DNA of 64,000 nucleotides, taken from NCBI RefSeq assembly GCF_001375535.1, contig NZ_LN831197.1, positions 2,534,805 to 2,598,804 on the forward strand. The letters are read 5' to 3'. Shown piece by piece: positions 58,732 through 64,000 of this stretch; the stretch's first letter is position 1, and each line of letters starts with the position of its first letter. The stretch is from Bacillus niameyensis (GTDB lineage: Bacteria; Bacillota; Bacilli; Bacillales; Bacillaceae_C). The notes under the pieces are model-generated. The model did not search any database and was not told the DNA's origin. It saw only the letters and a list, made by a program, of their open reading frames with translations. The translations under genes and the position numbers were made by a program.

Positions 58732-59271
58732 ATGAATTTTGTTGCTTGGATGATTATTGCGGCTGAGATTGGATTTTGGATTGTCATTTTATTAGGATTT
58801 GTCACTAGGTATCTATTAAAAAGGGAAAAACTCGGCTTTTTCTTTCTCACTTTAACCCCAGTGATTGACTTAATTTTACTAGCTACGACAAGTATTGATT
58901 TATACAATGGGGCTACTGCAACCTCAGCACATGGAATTGCAGCGATTTATATTGGTGTATCATTGGCATTTGGAAAAAGTATGATTCGATGGGCAGATGA
59001 ACGATTTCGCTATTATATCGTCAAGCAAGGACCCAAACCGCTTAAACTATACGGGATGGACTATGCAAGGCACTATTTTAAAAGCTGGGGACAGCATGTA
59101 CTGGCCTATGTGATTGGAAGCTTTTTTTTACTTGGACTTATTTTCTTAATCAAGGATGCTCCTCGAACTGAAGTATTAGATGGATTTTGGAAATTATGGT
59201 CGCTTATTTTAGGAATTGACTTCCTGATTGCTCTTTCTAATTTTATTTGGCCGAAGCGAGCGAAGGCGTAG
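58732..59271 (+). CDS. Integral membrane protein, YmcC-like
   Basis: A 179-residue protein with five hydrophobic segments (about 5-25, 36-58, 70-90, 120-145 and 155-172). The pattern KREKLGFFFLTLTPVIDLILLATTSIDL and HGIAAIYIGVSLAFGKSMIRWADERF resembles B. subtilis YmcC, a membrane protein of unknown role. The frame starts at TTG 58714, but ATG 58732 fits the family length better. Under probable control of the divergent TetR regulator. Confidence 0.78.
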   Translation: MNFVAWMIIAAEIGFWIVILLGFVTRYLLKREKLGFFFLTLTPVIDLILLATTSIDLYNGATATSAHGIAAIYIGVSLAFGKSMIRWADERFRYYIVKQGPKPLKLYGMDYARHYFKSWGQHVLAYVIGSFFLLGLIFLIKDAPRTEVLDGFWKLWSLILGIDFLIALSNFIWPKRAKA

Positions 59272-59296
59272 TTTATAGGAGCGATGTTTTAAACCC

Positions 59297-59331
59297 GTTC
59301 GCGCCGATCACCACGGGCGATCGGCGCGAAC
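59297..59331. terminator. Hairpin element between convergent genes
   Basis: GTTCGCGCCGATC / GATCGGCGCGAAC, 13 perfect pairs, nine-base loop, GC-rich unlike its surroundings, without T tracts. The left flank TAAACCCGTTCGCG is the inverse of the repeat core at 52283-52296. Confidence 0.75.
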
Positions 59332-59335
59332 TACG

Positions 59336-60658
59336 CTACTCAGAAGCTTCCAGTAATAAATCGACAATATGCACAGCGCGAACATGGTCTCCTAGACCCT
59401 CCCGCTCGATACCTAACTTCATCTGCAATAAACAACCAGGATTGGCTGTGACGATCGTATGAGCGTCTGTTGCAACTACCTTTTCCATTTTATGATCCAA
59501 TATTTTCATAGACATTTCCGGTTGAACGATATTATAAATACCAGCAGAGCCGCAGCAGCTATCGGCTTTTTCCATCTCTCGGTATTCTGCTCCTTCGATC
59601 GCCTGCATTAATACACGCGGGGCTGAAGCAGTTTTCATCACATTCCGTAGATGACAAGAATCTTGGTACGTAATAATTTGCGGATCTACCTTAAGAGGAA
59701 TTTGCTTATGAAAATCTAACTCATATAAAATTTGTGTAATATCTTTCATTTTAGCGCTAAACACCCTTGCTCTTTCCGCATACTCAGGGTCATCCTTCAA
59801 CAAGTGTCCGTAATCTACTAAAAATGCACCACAACCACCAGCATTGACAATAATATAGTCAGCTTCCGACTGATCAAATGCTTCAATGTTTCTTTTTGCT
59901 AACGCCTTTGCCTTTTCTTTTTCACCACTATGTCCGTGTAACGCTCCGCAACATCCTTGTTCCTTTGGTATAACGATCTCACAGCCAGCGCGTTGTAACA
60001 ATTTAATCGTTGCATTATTTGTTTCTAAAAACATTGTATCCATGAGACAGCCTGAAAAAAAGGCGACTTTTGCTTTTACTTTTCCAACTGCCGGGGCACT
60101 CGTTGGACGATTCTTCATTGAACGGCGGTTAGGCACCTCTGGCAAAGCCCGTTCCATCTCACGTAAATTTTCCGGAAAGAGTTTCATAAACCCGATTGTA
60201 CGAGCGACTTTTTGCAAGCCGCTCTTTTGATAAAACCGCAGCATTCCTACTGTATTAACCATGCGATTATGATGTGGAAAAAGGTCATCGAATACGGTCT
60301 TACGGACAGCTTTCACGGGCATTGAATGATGAGTATGCTCATTAAATATATCTCGCGCTTCTTCTAGTAAATGCCCATACTGAACTCCTGCAGGACAAAC
60401 AGGTTCACAGGCCCTGCAACCAAGGCAGACATTCAATGAATTTTCCACTTCGTCATCAGGAGAAATTAACCCATCATGAACGGCCTTCATTAAAGCAATC
60501 CGACCCCGGGGAGAATGGGTTTCATCAAATCCTGTCTCGATATAGGTCGGACAAGCAGGCAAACAAAAACCGCAGCGCATACAGTTAAGTAGCTCAGACT
60601 CATCCATTCTTTCGCTAAAGTCCTTTTGAATTGCTCGTTCCCGTGCTGTCATCTCCAT
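59336..60658 (-). CDS. glcF: Glycolate oxidase iron-sulfur subunit GlcF
   Basis: A 440-residue Fe-S protein that passes electrons from the GlcD flavoprotein to the respiratory chain. Two 4Fe-4S motifs at the N-terminus, CMRCGFCLPACP and CLGCRACEPVCP, then two cysteine-rich CCG domains, QGCCGALHGHSGE and DSCCGSAGIYN. Its ATG overlaps the glcD stop by one base (TAATG). Same order and orientation as ysfC-ysfD of B. subtilis; lactate dehydrogenase (LutA/LldE type) would lack the two N-terminal clusters, so glycolate oxidase is preferred. Confidence 0.92.
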   Translation of the reverse strand: MEMTARERAIQKDFSERMDESELLNCMRCGFCLPACPTYIETGFDETHSPRGRIALMKAVHDGLISPDDEVENSLNVCLGCRACEPVCPAGVQYGHLLEEARDIFNEHTHHSMPVKAVRKTVFDDLFPHHNRMVNTVGMLRFYQKSGLQKVARTIGFMKLFPENLREMERALPEVPNRRSMKNRPTSAPAVGKVKAKVAFFSGCLMDTMFLETNNATIKLLQRAGCEIVIPKEQGCCGALHGHSGEKEKAKALAKRNIEAFDQSEADYIIVNAGGCGAFLVDYGHLLKDDPEYAERARVFSAKMKDITQILYELDFHKQIPLKVDPQIITYQDSCHLRNVMKTASAPRVLMQAIEGAEYREMEKADSCCGSAGIYNIVQPEMSMKILDHKMEKVVATDAHTIVTANPGCLLQMKLGIEREGLGDHVRAVHIVDLLLEASE

Positions 60659-62070
60659 TATTTTGCCACCACCAGTCGTTTACGAACATTCTCCGTAAAA
60701 ACCTTACCAGGGTTCAAAATACTATCGGGATCGAAGGCATGCTTAATTCCTTTCATAACAGCCATCCCCTGCGCTCCAATTTTCCATTCTAAGTATGGTG
60801 CTTTCACCATACCTATTCCATGTTCACCCGTGATCGTTCCACCAAGCTCGATCGCTTTATCAAAAATATCAGCAAATGCTGCTTCTACTCTTTCCATTTC
60901 ATCTGCATCACGTACATCTGTTGGACATGTTGGATGAAGATTCCCATCGCCTGCATGACCAAATGTACAAATATCTACTTGATGGCGTTCGGCGATTTCG
61001 TTGATCGCTTTCACCATATTAGCAATTTCCGACCTCGGTACTGTTGCATCTTCTAAAATTGTCGTCGGTTTCAGCCTCGCTAAAGCGGATAAAGCCGCTC
61101 TGCGTGCAGTTGTTAAAGCCTCTGCTTCCTGTTGCGATGCAGCAATTTGAACAGACACCGCTCCTTCTTCTTTACAAATTGTAGCCATTTTTTCAATATC
61201 ACGTACTACCACTTCTGCTGGTCCATCCTGTTCAATCAGGAGAACGGCCTCAACATCGGTTGGCAGTCCGATTTGTGAAAAATCCTCAACTGCTTTTAAT
61301 GTTGGCTGATCTAAAAATTCCAATGTCGCTGGAATGATCTTATTAGCAATTATTTTTGATACAGAACGGGCTGCGGCATCAATATTTTGATATAAAGCTA
61401 GCATCGTCTTTTTTGTTTCTGGCATCGGAATAAGTTTGAGTGTCGCTTCTGTCACAATCGCCAGTGTACCTTCTGATCCGACCAACAACTGGGTTAAATT
61501 ATAACCTGCAACATCCTTCGCAAGCTTTCCGCCTGTGCGGATTACCTCGCCATTGGCTAAAACCGCCTCCAACCCCATCACATAATCTGCGGTCACCCCA
61601 TACTTTAATCCGCGTAATCCTCCAGAATTCTCACTAATATTTCCACCAATCGTTGAGATTTTCATAGAGCTCGGGTCAGGCGGATAAAATAATCCCTGTT
61701 TTTCAACAGCTTGAATTAAGTCCTGAGTAATCAATCCCGGCTGAACAGTGACCGTTAAATTTTCCTCATCCACTTCAAGTATCTCGTTCATATGTTTAAA
61801 TAAAAGTACAATGCCTCCCTGAACAGGGACAGTTCCCGCACATAAGTTAGATCCTGAACCACGTGGAACAATGGGAATCTTGTTTTCTCGGCAAACGTTT
61901 ACAATTTCCACAACTTCTTGTGTCGATCTTGGTGCAAGGACTATATCTGGCATGGACTGATAATTCGGCGTCGCATCGTATGAATATACAAGTCTTCCAG
62001 CCTGCGAATCAATTACATTTTCTTGACCGACAATGGAGGAAAATGCTTCTTTTAACATATCTGAAATCAT
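60658..62070 (-). CDS. glcD: Glycolate oxidase FAD subunit GlcD
   Basis: A 470-residue FAD-linked oxidase with the PCMH FAD-binding domain: PIVPRGSGSNLCAGTVPVQGG, GLFYPPDPSSMKISTIGGNISENSGG, then GVTADYVMGLEAVLANG and the C-terminal metal/substrate region HAGDGNLHPTCPTD and TGEHGIGMVKAPYLEWKIG. It oxidises glycolate (or D-lactate) to the keto acid. Forms an operon with glcF. ATG with AAAGGTTG upstream. Confidence 0.93.
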   Translation of the reverse strand: MISDMLKEAFSSIVGQENVIDSQAGRLVYSYDATPNYQSMPDIVLAPRSTQEVVEIVNVCRENKIPIVPRGSGSNLCAGTVPVQGGIVLLFKHMNEILEVDEENLTVTVQPGLITQDLIQAVEKQGLFYPPDPSSMKISTIGGNISENSGGLRGLKYGVTADYVMGLEAVLANGEVIRTGGKLAKDVAGYNLTQLLVGSEGTLAIVTEATLKLIPMPETKKTMLALYQNIDAAARSVSKIIANKIIPATLEFLDQPTLKAVEDFSQIGLPTDVEAVLLIEQDGPAEVVVRDIEKMATICKEEGAVSVQIAASQQEAEALTTARRAALSALARLKPTTILEDATVPRSEIANMVKAINEIAERHQVDICTFGHAGDGNLHPTCPTDVRDADEMERVEAAFADIFDKAIELGGTITGEHGIGMVKAPYLEWKIGAQGMAVMKGIKHAFDPDSILNPGKVFTENVRKRLVVAK

Positions 62071-62169
62071 TTATAACAACCTTTCAATTAAGCTATATTC
62101 TCTCCCTTTCATCATAAAAAAATGGCGGGGTTATTACTATAGATTTACATATAAAATCAGTCTGCCTTT

Positions 62170-63285
62170 TTAATCATCCTTTGTATATTCATCCAAAAAT
62201 TGCAGAGCTAAATAAAGATTAAATAGATCATCGACAACTTTTAAATCAAGTTGAGTATTTTCTTCAATTTTCTTGATACGATAATGCAGTGTATTAATAT
62301 GTATATGCAAAAATGCTGCTGTTTTCTTAATAGAGAGTTCATTTGCAAAATAAGCTTTCAGCGTTATAAGCAATTCCTCTTGATCAAGCAGTTTTTGTAT
62401 GACTCTTTTAATAAACTCGTCCTTAGTTGAGTTCCTTACCTCTTGTAAACAAATTTCCCAACGTAAATCCTCCTCAAATACGATGCTATTGGATTTTTTA
62501 GAAACTAATAATGCCTTTTCAGCAAGGGAGACTCCTTTTCCCAACTCTTTGCCTTCAACAATTTGTCCCACTCCGATGAGGACAGATAGATCCCATCTTT
62601 GTTTCAAATAAGATTTAACCTGTTTTAGTTTTTGATAAAGTTCCGTCTTTTCCACACTCTGATATTCAGGCAGGAGTAAAAAACGACCATCTCCCCATTG
62701 AACTATCATATCCTTCTCCGATGATTGTCCCCAAACAAGTTCTAATTGGCGAAGGCTATCAAAAAGCATAGCTGGCTGTTGATTCACTTTTATAAAAATT
62801 GGCCAACGCTTTACGGTTAAATCAATTTTTAACACGTGAGCACGTTCCAAAAACTCGGCCGTCCACTCGTTCCCTTGAATCCAGTCCAACACAAAGGATT
62901 CAACCATCCTCATTCGTAATTGGATCTGTTCAGAGAAGTAACTTTCGCTAATTAATAACTCTGTCATTTTCCTCAATAGCTCTCCAAAAGGCAATATTTG
63001 ATTAGGTTCCCCTGTGATACCAATTACACCGATAACTTTGCCGTGGAACATGATCGGTAAATTAATTCCTGCCCTTACACCTTCTAATGTCAAAGCGTCC
63101 TCATCTGTAATGATGATTTTACTTTCTTCTTGTACACAAATCTTCGCGCCCTCATGGAAATTCCCCATTCGACTTTCTTCTGAACTGGCAATGATTTTAC
63201 CATCCGTTTTCACAATAATGAGGTCTTTATCGATTAATTTTTTCGCCTCATCTATTATTTTATGAGCAAGAATCGTGGATAACAT
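62170..63285 (-). CDS. CdaR-type sugar diacid/glycolate regulator
   Basis: A 371-residue activator. N-terminal diacid-binding region MLSTILAHKIIDEAKKLIDKD, DGKIIASSEESRMGNFHEGA and LPIMFHGKVIGVIGITGEP; a central GGDEF-like region; C-terminal PucR-type helix-turn-helix (ANELSIKKTAAFLHIHINTLHYRIKKIEENTQLDL). B. subtilis YsfB sits at the same place upstream of ysfCD. It should activate glcDF in the presence of glycolate or similar acids. The frame opens at 63351, but AAAGGGGGG before ATG 63285 sets the start. Confidence 0.9.
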   Translation of the reverse strand: MLSTILAHKIIDEAKKLIDKDLIIVKTDGKIIASSEESRMGNFHEGAKICVQEESKIIITDEDALTLEGVRAGINLPIMFHGKVIGVIGITGEPNQILPFGELLRKMTELLISESYFSEQIQLRMRMVESFVLDWIQGNEWTAEFLERAHVLKIDLTVKRWPIFIKVNQQPAMLFDSLRQLELVWGQSSEKDMIVQWGDGRFLLLPEYQSVEKTELYQKLKQVKSYLKQRWDLSVLIGVGQIVEGKELGKGVSLAEKALLVSKKSNSIVFEEDLRWEICLQEVRNSTKDEFIKRVIQKLLDQEELLITLKAYFANELSIKKTAAFLHIHINTLHYRIKKIEENTQLDLKVVDDLFNLYLALQFLDEYTKDD

Positions 63286-63318
63286 GTGGAACATCCCCCC
63301 TTTTCTCCAGTCGATAAA

Positions 63319-63470
63319 GAAAAGCGCAAGCGCCTGTCCATCGACGTACAAATATCGAAGCTTCTGACCGAGATAAAGGAATCACGATGAGCCTTCAGGC
63401 GAATCGATGATGACTTATCGACGGAAGAAGCGTAGATATTTGCTAGTCGATAGGCGCTGGAGCTGGACAA
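63319..63470. repeat. Structured interspersed repeat element (about 150 bp)
   Basis: An element whose ends pair: AGCGCC (63329-63334) and ATCGAC (63340-63345) with GTCGAT (63446-63451) and GGCGCT (63453-63458). An inner GCTTCT (63360-63365) / AGAAGC (63426-63431) and GATAA (63372-63376) / TTATC (63415-63419) extend the fold. The termini AAAGCGCAAGCGCC and GGCGCTGGAGCTGGACA are, from memory, those of a repeat scattered through many Bacillus genomes. It lies between the mscS-type terminator and the cdaR start. No coding content. Confidence 0.75.
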
Positions 63471-63496
63471 AAAAAGCGTGGCGACTAACCACACTT
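63469..63496 (-). terminator. Terminator of the MscS-type gene
   Basis: Minus strand AAGTGTGG-ttagtcg-CCACGCTT (eight pairs with one G-T) followed by TTTTT. Confidence 0.85.
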
Positions 63497-63499
63497 CTT

Positions 63500-64000
63500 C
63501 TAATTCCCTGCCGATTCTTCGGTTTGTTGTTTTGCTTCTTCAATTTGAAGAATATTTAAAGTCTGTAAATTAATATCTTCCTTCACCTTTAAGTATTCTT
63601 CCCATTCTGTTGTTTTCGTGAAAAAGTCCAACTTTACATCCAAATCGTTTTCTTTAAATTGATCAAAAATGACATAGATTTTTTCGTGGTGAACTCCTGG
63701 ATGGTTCTGGAGCATTTCTTTAATCTGACCGATAACAAATTGAACCTTATCTACATCGGTATCGTGAGGTAAACGTACATTAAAGGATACTCTACGTTTC
63801 CCCATTTTACTCCAATTTGTGATAGGATTATTAGCTAAAGTTGAGTTAGGTACTGTTACAAGACCTTGATCAAAGGTGCGGACTTTCGTACTCCGGAACG
63901 TTATATCTTCCACTGTTCCTTCGACTACAGTTGTTGAAATCCAATCACCAATCGTAAACGGCTTTTCAGTAATGATGACAACTCCACCTAATAAATTTGT
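63500..64000 (-). CDS. MscS family mechanosensitive channel, 5' part cut by window edge
   Basis: The last 166 codons, open to the right edge. The visible part begins in the pore-lining and beta-domain region: LGGVVIITEKPFTIGDWI, GTVEDITFRSTKVRTFDQ and VTVPNSTLANNPITNWSKMGKRRV are strong MscS signatures. The alpha/beta end domain follows (VDKVQFVIGQIKEML, VHHEKIYVIFDQF). The channel releases solutes under osmotic downshock. The membrane helices lie outside the window; the first ATG inside (63913) is internal. Confidence 0.92.
   Translation of the reverse strand, partial: TNLLGGVVIITEKPFTIGDWISTTVVEGTVEDITFRSTKVRTFDQGLVTVPNSTLANNPITNWSKMGKRRVSFNVRLPHDTDVDKVQFVIGQIKEMLQNHPGVHHEKIYVIFDQFKENDLDVKLDFFTKTTEWEEYLKVKEDINLQTLNILQIEEAKQQTEESAGN

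Overview
The window looks like a chromosomal stretch of a low-GC, endospore-forming Bacillaceae bacterium. Supporting signs are a GerA-type spore germination receptor, strong AGGAGG-type ribosome binding sites, GTG and TTG starts, a BceRSAB-type resistance module, a ykoEDC thiamine-precursor transporter under a TPP riboswitch, and DUF3231, VanZ, YjzC-like and glcDF/cdaR genes. Gene order is mosaic, and most intergenic gaps end in clear intrinsic hairpin terminators.

Layout. (1) 1-2124, minus: the first 708 codons of a compact Cas9, cut by the left edge, with RuvC-I, bridge helix, RuvC-II and HNH all intact. It most resembles the Staphylococcus aureus type of small Cas9. No cas1, cas2, tracrRNA or repeat array lies to its right. 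(2) 2.4-8.3 kb: DUF3231 and membrane genes, then a germination receptor whose B subunit runs convergent to the A-C pair, with a small two-helix D-like gene. (3) 8.5-13.1 kb: a cell-envelope quality-control group (PrsA-like foldase, histidine kinase, response regulator, HtrA protease) with an 11-bp-period direct repeat at the htrA promoter. (4) 13.3-19.7 kb: uxaC, an acetyltransferase, a TSUP permease, a MATE exporter and tandem aldo/keto reductases. (5) 19.8-26.2 kb: a HAD phosphatase, an amino-acid ABC importer, small genes, a decayed DUF6440-like gene and a DUF2089 operon. (6) 26.3-34.7 kb: a sugar dehydrogenase/isomerase operon with an AraC regulator, an AIM24-like protein, SodC and a YtrA-like GntR/ABC operon. 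(7) 34.8-39.2 kb: a small alarmone synthetase, tRNA-Pro, lipM-lipA, a DUF3221 lipoprotein and a DUF368 lipid-carrier translocase. (8) 39.3-43.8 kb: ykoEDC and a NERD-domain gene bracketed by two arrays of the same 20-bp repeat. (9) 43.8-53.6 kb: NatAB-like and BceRSAB-like modules, a cupin, an alkyltransferase-like protein, a second NERD gene and a PadR/HAAS locus with gene debris. (10) 53.9-64 kb: an MFS exporter, an APH-like kinase, a second PadR-DUF1700-DUF4097 operon, a TetR-controlled membrane gene, glycolate oxidase glcD-glcF with a CdaR regulator, a structured interspersed repeat and an MscS channel cut by the right edge.

The most notable items are the edge-truncated Cas9; the two NERD paralogs, one with an apparent AUU start and one whose natural stop seems lost so that it reads through its own terminator; several families of short tandem repeats placed at the 3' ends of genes; and readable operator architectures upstream of the HtrA, DUF2089, PadR, Bce and TetR loci.
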